Position numbers and translations under genes: made by a program. A stretch of 64,000 nucleotides of DNA from Antilocapra americana (lineage: Eukaryota > Chordata > Mammalia > Artiodactyla > Antilocapridae), in the NCBI GenBank assembly GCA_007570785.1, contig ML664175.1, forward strand, positions 6,955,618 through 7,019,617, given 5' to 3'. The notes under the pieces are model-generated. The model worked only from the letters and a program-made list of their open reading frames with translations. It ran no database searches and was not told where the DNA came from. Shown one piece after another: positions 54,008 to 63,981 of this stretch (positions within the stretch are counted from its first letter, which is position 1; each line of letters begins with the position of its first letter).

Positions 54008-54026
54008 CTAATAAATGAGGGTTTCT

Positions 54027-54842
54027 TTTTTTTCTTTTTTTTAATTTTCTTTACTTTATTGTGTTGGTTTTGCCATACATTGACATGAATCTGCCATGGG
54101 TATACATATGCTCCCCCTCCAGACCCCCCCCTCCCTCTTCCCTCCTGATTCCCTCCACCTGGGTCATCCTGGTGCACCAGCCCTGAACATCAAACCTGGG
54201 CTGGCGATTGATTTCACATATGATAATTAACATGTTTCAATGCCATTCTCCCATATCATCCCACCCTTGCCCTCCTCCACAGAGACCACGAGACTGTTCT
54301 ATACATCTGCCTTTCTTTTGCTGTCTCGCATGCTGGGTTCTCGTTACCATCTTTCTAAATTCCATATATATGTGTTAGTATACTGTATTGTTGTTTTTCC
54401 TTCTGGCTTACTTCACTCTGGATAATAAGCTCCAGTTCCATCCACCTGAGTAGAACTGATTCAAATGAATCTTTTTAATGCTGAGTAATATTCCATTGTG
54501 TATATGTACCACAGCTTTCTTATCCATTCGTCAGTTGATGGGCATCTAGGTTGATTCCATGTCCTGGCTATTGTAAACAATGCGGCAATGAACATTGGGG
54601 TACACGTGTCTCTTTCAATTCTGGTTTCCTCGGTGTGTATGCCCAGCAGTGGGATTGCTGGGTCATATGGCAGGTCTATTTTCAGTTTTTTAAGGAATCT
54701 CCACACTGTTCTCCATAGTGGCTGTACTAGTTTGCATTCCCACCAACAGTGTAAGAGGGTTCCCTTTTCTCCACATCCTCTCCAGCATTTATTGCTTGTA
54801 GACTTTTGGATGGCAGCCATTCTGACTGGTGTAAAGTGGTAC
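54027..54842 (-). mobile_element. Young 5'-truncated L1
   Basis: L1 on the minus strand: an impure poly(A) tail as a T-rich run at 54027-54045, 3' UTR, and the last part of ORF2 up to 54842. The exact 19-bp TSD CTAATAAATGAGGGTTTCT lies at 54008-54026 and 54843-54861, which defines both ends. Truncation falls in the same ORF2 region as the L1 at 4.6 kb. The perfect long TSD and clean ORF end argue for a recent insertion. Confidence 0.96.
54461..54842 (-). pseudogene. L1 ORF2 C-terminal fragment, open to the stop
   Basis: The 119-aa ATG frame (54461-54820) and a few codons before it read without break through [39 protein letters not shown] and [20 protein letters not shown] to the natural stop. 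Only the C-terminal domain is present; endonuclease and RT are missing by truncation. It is inactive but little decayed. Confidence 0.9.
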
Positions 54843-54867
54843 CTAATAAATGAGGGTTTCTGTACAT

Positions 54868-55115
54868 TGGAGCTATTAACATTTTAGGCTAGATTATTCT
54901 TTGTTGGGAGGGGCTTCTCAGTTTAGAGAAGAATGTTTAACAGCACCCCTGACCTCTCTCTACCCATCAGATACTCTCTCTCCTTCCCCATTCCATCCTA
55001 CGAAGTTTGAAAACCAAAGTATCTTAAGATGTCACCAAAGGTCACAAAGAGTCAGACATGCCTTAGTGATTGACCAACAACAATGACAAAATGTTCTTGG
55101 AGGGCAAAATCACTC
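54868..55115 (-). mobile_element. MER5-type hAT DNA transposon, split by a SINE tail
   Basis: GGAGCTATTAACATTTTAGG, ATTATTCTTTGTTGGGAGGG, GAATGTTTAACAGCACCCCT, GACCTCTCTCTACCC and, after the interruption, TTCTTGGAGGGCAAAATCAC resemble antisense MER5, a non-autonomous hAT-Charlie relic. The terminal inverted repeats are not complete. Confidence 0.5.
55027..55083 (+). mobile_element. 57-bp Bov-tA/BovB 3'-tail insertion
   Basis: AGGTCACAAAGAGTCAGACA, TGCCTTAGTGATTG, ACCAACAACAA is the last ~55 bases of a BovB-type SINE tail, nothing else. It sits inside the MER5-like element, with TGTCACCAAA before and TGACAAAATG after as a possible imperfect TSD. Confidence 0.75.
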
Positions 55116-55189
55116 CAAATTGAGTCACAGTTCTAAATTCATTATACTCCCAATTATTAGTAAATAATATTAATAAAACTTTACCATTT

Positions 55190-55375
55190 TAAAAGTTATA
55201 TATATTGAGCAAATACCACACAACAGGTCCTGTGGAAAGCACTTTGTCACGTAAACTTATTGCATGCTTAAAATATCTCTATGCATTAAATATGAGGAAA
55301 CAGAGAATTCAAAGAAAATCATATAGCTAGTAAATGGTGGAACTGTTTTCTAAACAATTAGCCAATTTCAGACCT
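55190..55375 (-). mobile_element. MIR SINE
   Basis: Antisense MIR: ATATTGAGCAAATACCACAC, GGTCCTGTGGAAAGCACTTT, ATATGAGGAAACAGAGAATT, CATATAGCTAGTAAATGGTG, GAACTG. Confidence 0.7.
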
Positions 55376-55912
55376 ACAATTATGTCATACCTTTTAAATC
55401 TTGCCTTTTATGAAATAGCTATGGATACCTTTCTTGGAGGATGAAGTTTTTTTCATCTTTCTAACTTGTTAGGTACTGAGACTAAGCATAGTACTTTGCC
55501 CATTGTAGATATCAAGGAATACAAGTAAAACTGAATATCTTTTTGTTTGATCTGAGAATGAAATATTGCCATACTTTGAAGAATGAGTTTATAAATATTT
55601 GCTAAATGAATATCTTGTATAGTCTAGAAAAACCAGATGGCTCACCCTCTATTAGTTTTCTATATTTCTCTGAACTTTACAGGGAAGAGTAGGGAATGAT
55701 GAGGGGTCATTTTAAGATAGCATTTGTACTGATTTTCATATATTTAATATATACTCTATAAATCTTTTCCTTATACTCATTAACTTCTAACTTGGTTTTG
55801 GTCAATATCACAACCATAGTAATATTGTATTATCTTTAGACAGCACCATTTTCTATGGAAGCAGAACTGTACTGCAAACACTATTCAATGTATCCTACAT
55901 CTTTAGGAAGAA
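55376..55912. other. AT-rich non-coding stretch
   Basis: Possibly a decayed L2 terminus at 55460-55530. Nothing firm. Confidence 0.35.
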
Positions 55913-55914
55913 GA

Positions 55915-56854
55915 GTTCAGTTCAGTACAGTTCAATCGCTCAGGCATGTCCGACTCTTTGCGACCCCATGAACTGCAGTACACCAGGCCTCCGTGTCCAT
56001 CACCAACTCCCGGAGTCTACCCAAACCCATGTCCATCGAGTCAGTGATGTCATCCAGCCATTTCATCCTCTGTCATCCCCTTCTCCTCCTGCCCCCAATC
56101 CCCCCCAGCATCAGGGTCTTTTCCAATGAGTCAGCTCTTCGCATGAGGTGGCCAAAGTATTGAAGTTTCAGCTTCAACATCAGTCCTTCCAATGAATACC
56201 CAAGACTGATCTCCTTTAGGATGGACTGGTTGGATCTCCTTGCAGTCCAAGGGACTCTCAAGAGTCTTCTCCAACACCACAGTTCAAAAGCATCAATTCT
56301 TCGGCACTCAGCCTTTTTCACTGTTCAACTCTCACATCCATACATGACTACTGAAAAAACCATAGCCTTACATGTATATCCATGGCAGATTCATGTCAAT
56401 GTTTGGCAAAACCAACACGATAATTAAAGAAAATTTAAAAAAATAAATAAATAAAATCAAAGAAAAGAAAAGAAAAGAAACCAAAGCCTTGACTATATGG
56501 ACTTTTGTTGGCAAAGTAATGTCTCTGCTTTTCAATATGCTATCTAGGTTGGCCATAACTTTCCTTCCAAGGAGTAAGCATCTTTTGATTTCATGGCTGC
56601 AATCACCATCTGCAGTGATTTTGGAGCCCAAGATCTGTCTATCAGATCTAGTCCCTTATATCTATTTCTCACTTCCATTGTATAATTATAGGGGTTTGAT
56701 TTAAGTCATACCTGAATGGTCTAGTGGTATTCCCTACTTTTTTCAGTTTTAGTCTGAATTTGGCAATAAGGAGTTCATGATCTGAGCCACAGTCAGCTCC
56801 CGGTCTTGTTTTGGCTGACTGTATAGAGCTTCTCCATCTTTGGCTGCAAAGAAT
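55915..56854 (-). mobile_element. Internally deleted BovB with a nested L1 piece
   Basis: Antisense BovB from the tail (TTCAGTTCAGTACAGTTCAA) to TTTTGGAGCCCAAGAT at about 56633. There it jumps to the linker upstream of the RT (CTGTCTATCAGATCTAGTCC) and runs on through GGCAATAAGGAGTTCATGAT to TGGCTGCAAAGAATAG. About 1 kb with the core RT, including motifs A-C, is missing. A 108-bp L1 3' end sits at 56370-56477. The 82-aa frame 56073-56321 is ORF2 C-terminus. Confidence 0.9.
56370..56477 (+). mobile_element. L1 3'-end stub nested in BovB
   Basis: ACATGTATATCCATGGCAGA, TTCATGTCAATGTTTGGCAA, AACCAACACGATAATTAAAG then an A-rich (AAAGA)n tail is the last part of the ruminant L1 3' UTR on the plus strand (compare the minus copy at 54046-54105). 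The TSD AAACCATAGCCTT at 56357-56369 and AAACCAAAGCCTT at 56478-56490 has one mismatch and lies in BovB sequence. Confidence 0.9.
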
Positions 56855-57069
56855 AGTAAGAAGAATAGAGGTTATAATTTTTTTTCCTTTTAGTAGACAG
56901 GGCTAATTGGAGGCATCAAGTAACTGACACACCCAAAGATAATTAAATCAAATGCATGACTCCATTACTAAAGTTAACTTGTCTATTAGAGCCCTCACTC
57001 TATAACTCCCCAACCTTGATTTAATCAACAGACTTACTGTTTCCTAAGGACATATATTGTATAAATGAA

Positions 57070-57245
57070 GAAAAACACTTTCATTTTGTGCCTACACTGT
57101 CCTTACTACTCTACTAGTCATTGTAAATTTATAAGCTCGTTTTGGATTAGATATTAGCATCTCCATTTTCAAAAATCAACCTGAAAAAAATTAAGAAACC
57201 TGCCCCAAATCTACAGCTAGAAAGTAGCAAAAGGAATATCAAAAA
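57070..57245 (-). mobile_element. MIR SINE
   Basis: TTTTGTGCCTACACTGTCCT, ATTAGCATCTCCATTTTCAA, ATTAAGAAACCTGCCCCAAA, CTACAGCTAGAAAGTAGC. Confidence 0.6.
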
Positions 57246-57249
57246 TGCT

Positions 57250-58375
57250 TTAACATAGGCAAAACATTTTCTGACATAAATCGTAGTGATATTTTCTTAG
57301 TTCAATCTCCAAAGCCTATAGAAATGAAAGCAAAAATAAATAAATGGGACCTAATCAAACTTAGAAGCTTTTACACAAAAAAAGGAAACCATGAAACAAA
57401 AAAGATAACCTATGGCATGGAAGAATATGTTTGCAAGTGAGGTGGCCAAGAAAGAATTAATTTCCAAAGTATACTAACAACTCATTCAACTCAGTATCAA
57501 ACAAACAGACAAGCAACCCAGACAAAAATGGACAGATTTAAATAGATGCTTCTCCAAAGAAGAAATATAGATGACTAAAAGGTACAAGATTCTGCACATT
57601 GCTAATTATTAGAAAAATGCAAATCAAAACTGCAGTGAGGTGTCCACTCACACTAGCCAGAATGGCCATCATCAAAAGTCTACAAATAATAAATTCTGCA
57701 GAGGATGTGGAGGAAAGGGAACTCTCCTACTCTGCCTGTGGGAATGTAAATTGGTGCAGTCACTATGGAGAACAGTATGGAGATTCCTTGAATAACTAAA
57801 AATGGTTACCATATGATCCATCAATCCCTCTCTTTTATCCAGAAAAGATGAAAGCCCTAATTTGAGAAGATACATGCTCCCTAATGTTTACAATAGCTGA
57901 GACATGGAAGCAACCTAAGTGTCCAGTGGCAGATGAATACATATACAATGCAATGAAAATAATGAAATAATGCCATTTGCAGTGACATGGACCTAGAGAT
58001 TATCATACTAAGTGAAGTAAGTCAGACAGAGAAAGACAAATACTATACATCACTTGTATTTGGAATCTAAAAGCAGTGATCAAATGAACTTGTTTACAAA
58101 ACAGAAACAGACTCAGACATAGAAAGCAAACTTAGTCACCAAAGGAGAAGAGAGTGGGAAGAATAAACTAGGAATTTGGGATTAAAAGATAGACACTACC
58201 ATGTAGATAAGCAACAATGTCCTACTGTATTGCACAGGGAACTATATTAAATATCTTGTAATAACTAATAAAGGAAAAAAATCTGAAAAAGAATATATGT
58301 AGATGTATAACTGAATAGCTACCAGAAAATAACACGTTTGTAAATCAACTGAATTTTAATTTTTAAAAGTGGTTC
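57250..58375 (+). mobile_element. Older L1, 3' 1.1 kb
   Basis: Plus-strand L1: AAATAAATGGGACCTAATCA, AACTTAGAAGCTTTTACAC, GATGCTTCTCCAAAGAAGAA, AATGCAAATCAAAACTGCAG, ATGGCCATCATCAAAAGTCT, GGAAAGGGAACTCTCCTACT and GTAAATTGGTGCAGTCACTA are ORF2. GTGACATGGACCTAGAGATT, CTAAGTGAAGTAAGTCAGAC and TAAATCAACTGAATTTTAAT mark the region to the 3' UTR end. Stops and indels break ORF2 (for example TAG codons and lost bases before 57800). It is more diverged than the 4.6- and 54-kb copies. Confidence 0.88.
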
Positions 58376-60379
58376 AAGTTCAGAGACATTTCTACTAATA
58401 CTGGGTTTTAATTAATTTCTTTTATAAATAAAGGGCAGTCAGAACAAATCACAGCTTAGATAAGGTTTGAACAACCCACAGTTGTTCAAGAACCAGCCTT
58501 CCCATGAAAGCAGATAAGGAAGAAATAGAAGAGTTTACCTTCGGGGACCATGATTATATACATGAAACTAGAATGGAAGCCAGGTAGTTTCAAGAGGGGC
58601 TAGATAGAAGACTAAAATGTGTTTCCTTTTGCCTTCTCCACAAGAATAACAGTACTGTGGAATGTTACATGTAGGGAAGGGTCACCACTTTGTACTCCTG
58701 AGATTGTTGTGTGTCTTTAGTAGATGAAGTGATCGCAGGATACTCCACAGGGCAATTCAGGATTCTTACAGATAAAAGGTGCTATATATGTGTCAAATAT
58801 TATTATACAGCACTTGTAAAAAATGTTTCCACTTATTGGTGTGGACTTACTGTTGAACAGCTTAGAAATGATAGCTATTGTTTATAATAGTCAGAATAGC
58901 AGTGTAAATGGCTTTTTTATTGATATACTTTCTTCATATTTAACTGTTTTTTGCTTTATAATAGAGAGTGGCTTAGAACAAGATGGGAAAATATTTGCTG
59001 ACAAGGTTTTAAAGTAGAAAGATGATGATTTTTCTTATTATAGTCAAGGTCAACAGCAAAGAAAGAATTTCCATGGGGGAACCATAAGTAAAATTAGACC
59101 ACAAGAAGTTAAAAAAAATTACTAGAGTGTAATATTTTTCTTTTAAAACCTGTAATGTAAGTGCTGTTATCTTCTGACAGTGCAGCCATTATCATTGGAA
59201 ACATGCATATTTTATTGGTAGAAGATACCATGTAATGGAACATCGTCACGTTTTCATTTAATTTTGAAATCTACCTTTAGGACAATCATCTGGGCCATGA
59301 ATTCCTTGGCTTGGCCAATTGTGGTACCCACCTGTGTCCATTAGCTTTCTATCCTTCAAGTTTCTATTGTATGGCAAAAACAATAAAAGGGAGAAAAAAA
59401 AAAGAGGAAAGGTGAAAGGACAGAGAGTGATACATTTCTTTATAACAACCTTCACTTCAGAACCAAAAGCAACTACTGCAGTATTTAGGTACATGTGACT
59501 TGTTACTTATAAATTTATAAGTTACAATTCTTTATTTGACTTGGAGGACTCAATCTTCAAAATTAATTAATTTTTACAAAGATGTATAAAAATATATAAA
59601 AATGAAGACTTTATGAAAGAAGTATCAGTTTACTTATTTTTATATGAGGAATCAATGTACCACATTGTAAAACAATCCAAAAGGTAAAGTGTATATGAAT
59701 GTGTATATATGAATATGAATAAGTATATATGTGTTCTTGTATATTTTGAAATTTATTTCTTTAAATAAAACTTTAGAGGACTTATTAAAAAAAAAAGCCA
59801 CTAGAGTGATGTGCCTATAACTTTAACCTCGTATCATGGAACTCTTCTTTATCAACTATCATTCAACCAAACAAATAGTGGTACGCTATGGAATTCTCAC
59901 TGTTACTGCAAGGAAAAGTCTAGTCCTTTTACCATCAGTGTCTCAGGTCCTCCTTCTTGGCAGGGGGAAAAAATCTCAGCAATGATTTTTCAGATTGATA
60001 GCCCCATTCTCAAGCCAAATAATTGAGAAATTGAAACAGCAGCTTTTTCTAACTTGTGCTCTTTTCTTTTATCTTTTTTACTTTGTGTGCTCAAGTCTCA
60101 GAATTAGTAATATCTCTCCTCATTTTGCCTATTTTTAGCATTTAATTTTTAATTAAACCTAGTCAGTCTAGTTGCAGTGACTGCCCACAGAAGCTTTCTT
60201 GAAAAAAAACTTTTCTCCTTTATCTTTTAGCAGATTTTTGACACTGTGAACCACCCCTTACTCCTTAAGTTCTACCAAGACAGATTTCTAAACAGACTTC
60301 ATTAACTCTCTTTATCACCATTGAAAAGTTTGCTGATTACCATGCACTATGTATACTGATGTATAAATAATCAGTATAT
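58376..60379. other. 2-kb repeat-poor AT-rich block
   Basis: No SINE, LINE or exon is recognised. The ORFs at 58823-59017, 59258-59494 and 59811-60026 are short without known domains. A run of related AT-rich words (GTATATGAATG, GTATATATGAATATGAATA) lies at 59690-59740. Confidence 0.4.
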
Positions 60380-60400
60380 AATTCAGGTATACTGATGTAT
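60380..60400. repeat. 21-bp target-site duplication, left copy
   Basis: It starts AATTCAGG and ends TGATGTAT and is repeated exactly at 62148-62168. The words ACTGATGTATAAAT occur once more just upstream (60353-60367) and downstream (62137-62150). Confidence 0.88.
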
Positions 60401-62137
60401 CAGTTCAGTTCAGTTGCTCAGTCCTGTCTGACTCTTTGCGACTCCATGAACTGCAGCACGCCAGGCCTCTCTGTCCATCACCAACTCCCGGAGTCTACCC
60501 AAACCCATGTCCATCGAGTAAGTGATGCCAGCCAGCCATCTCATCTTCTGTCATCCTCTTCTCCTCCTGTCCTCAATCTTTCCCAGCGTCAGGGTCTTTT
60601 CCAATGATTCAACTCTTCACATGAGGTGGCCAAAGTACTGGAGTTTCAGCTTCAACATCAGTCCTTCCAATGAACACCCAGGACTGATCTCCTTTAGGAT
60701 GGACTGGTTGGATCTCCTTGCAGTCCAAGGGACTCTCAAGAGTCTTCTCCAACACCACAGTTCAAAAGCATCAATTCTTCAGTGCTCAGTTTTCTTCACA
60801 GTCCAACTCTCACATCCATACATGACTACTGAAAAAACCATAGCCTTGACTAGATAGACCTTTGTTGGCAAAGTGATATCTCTGCTTTTCAATATGCTAT
60901 CTAGGTTGGTCATAACTTTCCTTCCAAGGAGTAAGCATCTTTTAATTTCATGGCTGCAGTGACCATCTACAGTGATTTTGGAGCCCAAAAAATAAAGTCA
61001 GCCACTATTTCCACTGTTTCCCCATCTATTTGCCATGAAGTGATGGGGCCAGATGCCATAATCTTAGTTTTCTGAATGTTGAGCTTTAAGTCAACTTTTT
61101 CACTCTCCTCTTTCACTTTCATCAAGAGGCTCTTTAGTTCTTCTTCACTTTCTGCCATAAGGGTGGTGTCATCTGCATATCTGAGGTTATTGATATTTCT
61201 CCCGGCAATCTTGATTCCAGCTTGTGCTTCCTCCAGCCTCGCATTTCTCATGATGTACTCTGCACATAAGTTAAATAAGCAGGGTGACAATATACAGCCT
61301 TGACGTACTCCTTTTCCTATTTGTAACCAGTCTGTTGTTCCATGTCCAGTTCAAACTGTTGCTTCCTGACCTGCATACAGGTTTCTCAAGAGACAAATCA
61401 AATGGTCTGGCATGCCCATCTCTTTCAGAATTTTCCACAGTTTATTGTGATCCACACAGTTAAAGGCTTTGGCATAGTCAGTAAAGCAGAAATAGATGGT
61501 TTTATGGAACTCTCTTGCTTTTTCGATGATCCAGCGGATGTTGGCAATTTGATCTCTGGTTCCTCTGCCTTTTCTCAATCCAGCTTGAACATCTGGAAGT
61601 TCACAGTTCATGTATTGCTGAAGCCTGGCTTGGAGAGTTTTGAGCATTACTTTACTAGCTTGTGAGATGAGTGCAATTGTGCAGTAGTTTGAACATTCTT
61701 TGGCCTTGCCTTTTTTTGGAATTGCAGTGAAAACTGACCTTTTCTAGTCCTGTGACCACTGCTGAGTTTTCCAAATTTGCCAGCATATTGAGTGCAGCAC
61801 TTTCACAGCGTCATCTTTCAGGATTTGAAATAGCTCAACTGGATTTCCACCACCTCCACTAGCTTTGTTTGTTGTGATGCTTCCTAAGGCAAACTGGACT
61901 TCACATTCCAGGATGTCTGGCTGTAAGTGAATGATCACACCATCGTGATTATCTGGGTCATGAAGATCTTTTTTGTACAGTTCTTCTGTGTATTCTTGCC
62001 ACCTCTTCTTAATACCTTCTGCTTCTGTTAGGTCCCTACCATTTCTGTCCTTTATTGAGCCCATCTTTGTATGAAATGTTCCCTTGGTATCTCTAATTTT
62101 TTTGAAGAGATCTGTAGTCTTTACCATTCTATTGGAA
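60401..62137 (-). mobile_element. BovB LINE, 1.7 kb
   Basis: Antisense BovB from the tail (CAGTTCAGTTCAGTTGCTCA) at 60401, through ORF2, to the TCTTCAAAAAAATT-encoding region ending near 62130. It is 5'-truncated upstream of the RT domain and the endonuclease is absent. The flanking direct repeat is unusually long (21 bp exact). Sequence matches the usual BovB order with no large gap. Confidence 0.95.
60779..62127 (-). pseudogene. BovB ORF2 RT remnant, lightly broken
   Basis: Minus-strand frames 61744-62127 (127 aa, RT N-terminal part), 61351-61647 (98 aa, with the motif-A region DYAKAFNCVDHNKLWK), 60967-61290 (107 aa, with YADD at 61168-61179 and [20 protein letters not shown]) and 60779-60988 lie in order. 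Breaks are a few indels and stops; motif A has Asn where the second Asp of the usual AFD triplet stands. It is the best preserved RT core among the copies here but is still inactive. Confidence 0.9.
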
Positions 62138-62195
62138 CTGATGTATAAATTCAGGTATACTGATGTATAAATAAAAGTTCATTTTTACTCTGGTA

Positions 62196-62793
62196 CTAGT
62201 TAGGGTTCTGTAGAACAACCGAACCAATAGATAGAGATGGAGATAGAGAGATTTAAGGAATTTGCTCATGAAATTGTGGGGGTTTGTTCTGGGAAGTCTG
62301 AAGTTTGTATGGTAGGGCAGCAGGCTGGTACCCAGATAGTGTTTCTATACTACAGTTTTAAGGAGAATTCCTTCTACTTTGGGAAACCTGATTTTTTTTT
62401 CTTAAAGTCTTCAGTGATTAAATGGCACTCACCTACATTAATCAGCTTTACTTAGAGTCTTCCAAAATTAATCATATCTAAAAAATACCTTTTCATACTG
62501 CTCATGGTATTCTCATGGCAAAAATACTGGAATGGCTTGCCATTTCCTCCTCCAGTGGTTATGGTTAGATACCATCACCATCTCAATGGACATGAATTTG
62601 AGCAAATTCCAGGAGATAGTGAAGGACAGGGAAGCCTGGTGTGCTGCAGTGCATGGGGTCACAAAGAGTCAGATGTGACTTAGCTACTGAACAACAACAA
62701 AAAAATACCTTCACAGCAAGACCTAGACTGATATTTGACCAAATAACTGTCATTATTGCCTAGCTGAGTCAACATATAAAATTAACCATCATG
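62196..62793 (+). mobile_element. Ancient LTR-like repeat, second copy, split
   Basis: It starts TTAGGGTTCTGTAGAACAAC with CGAACCAATAGATAGAG and ends GAGTCAACATATAAAATTAA with CCATCATGA, as in the family at 31761-32493. A short BovB-type insertion splits it at 62492-62699. Confidence 0.55.
62492..62699 (+). mobile_element. Chimeric BovA-like plus BovB 3'-end insertion
   Basis: The left third (CTCATGGCAAAAATACTGGA, ATGGCTTGCCATTTCCTCCT, CCAGTGG) is a BovA-like word in the orientation opposite to normal. The right part from about 62555 (ACCATCACCATCTCAATGGA to GACTTAGCTACTGAACAACA) is a plus-strand BovB 3' end. The TSD AAAAAATACCTT at 62480-62491 and 62700-62711 is exact and shows that both parts arrived together. 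It could be an internally deleted BovB or a template-switched chimera. Confidence 0.8.
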
Positions 62794-63433
62794 ATTCCCA
62801 TATTCTTTTCTTCTAATCTAGAATTCATTTGCCTTTAGTAGATGAAAAACTTGAATATGCTTTTATATTTGTCAAGGATTTGAGTTGTATTGCTTTTTAG
62901 AATTTCCAATAACTTTTGCTTTTCACCCTATTGTTAGCAGAATTCATTGTCTTAGGGGAAAGATGACAAGACACCTGAGCAAAGAAAATACTTTTAAGTT
63001 TCAATAAGCTTTTGCATTTTAAAATCCCTAGCCTTATAATTCCAGGGTAAAATGTTTATGTCACAAATAACAAATTTAAGAAAACATACATCAGACTCTC
63101 TCATTGTAGAAGAGATGAAGATTACATGAGAAGGGAAAAGAGCAAACAACAAATAACATAGACACAGATGGATTCCTAAAAAGCAATCCTATGTCTCATG
63201 CATAATCTGCATCCTAGTTAGGGATGGGGCAGGGAATAGAAACTTGAGAGAATTCAGCATTCAAGAACTGTGGAGAGCTGTTTTCTGGGTGGAACTCAGG
63301 AGGACTGCATGTTCACAGAATATCACAGAATGTAGTGTGACATAGACATGGTTGAGTAGAAATGTCTGAAATAGCCATAATCATGTTCCAGTGAAGAACA
63401 ATAGATTCAGATCTTTTCTGTCGACCTCAATAG
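62794..63433. other. AT-rich non-coding stretch
   Basis: Nothing recognised. Confidence 0.35.
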
Positions 63434-63628
63434 GGTTTCCTTTGTGGCTCAGCTGGTAAAGAATCCTCCTGCAGTGTGGGAGACCTGGGTTCCATCCCTG
63501 GTTTGGGAAGATCCCCTGGAGAAAGGAAGGACTACCCACTCTGGTATTCTGGCCTGGAGAATTCCATTGACTGTATAGTCCACAGGGTCACAAAGAGTCA
63601 AACACAACTGAGCAACTTTCACTTTCAG
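63434..63628 (+). mobile_element. Bov-tA SINE
   Basis: Head GGTTTCCTTTGTGGCTCAGC, GGTTCCATCCCTGG, body GACTACCCACTCTGGTATTC, GGCCTGGAGAATTCCATTGA, tail CTGAGCAACTTTCACTTTCA. It has the single-head form of the subfamily found at 17 kb. Confidence 0.92.
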
Positions 63629-63981
63629 CAGGGCTTAGAGGGGACCTGAAAATGAGCCAGATCAGAGATGTCTATTGTTAAAAAAGAGATCAAAAGCAGC
63701 TGCGGTATGAATGGACAGATGGCCAAAAACCAGATAGAGTGAGGCAGAACTTTTTTTTTTCTTTCCTGGACACTGTGTATCAGGATATAATATCTAAACA
63801 TCTAGCATGGAGAGATGATGACTGAACACTCTCCAAACACTCACACTCCTCTATTACTAGAGTAATACTACTTAAGTCAAAAGCGATCATGTATCTCCAT
63901 TTGCCTGGAATATCCCTCGTTTATACTGGCTGCCTCATGCGTAACTGTTAAATAGTAATTCCTCTGATCCTCAAAAATGTC
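63629..63981. other. Non-coding stretch
   Basis: Nothing recognised; a T10 run at about 63751-63760. Confidence 0.35.

Noticed and set aside
60522..60857. 111-aa plus-strand ORF and similar frames at 37431-37805, 49048-49377 and 51370-51711
   Set aside because: They are antisense frames of the BovB ORF2 3' region, repeated wherever BovB occurs.
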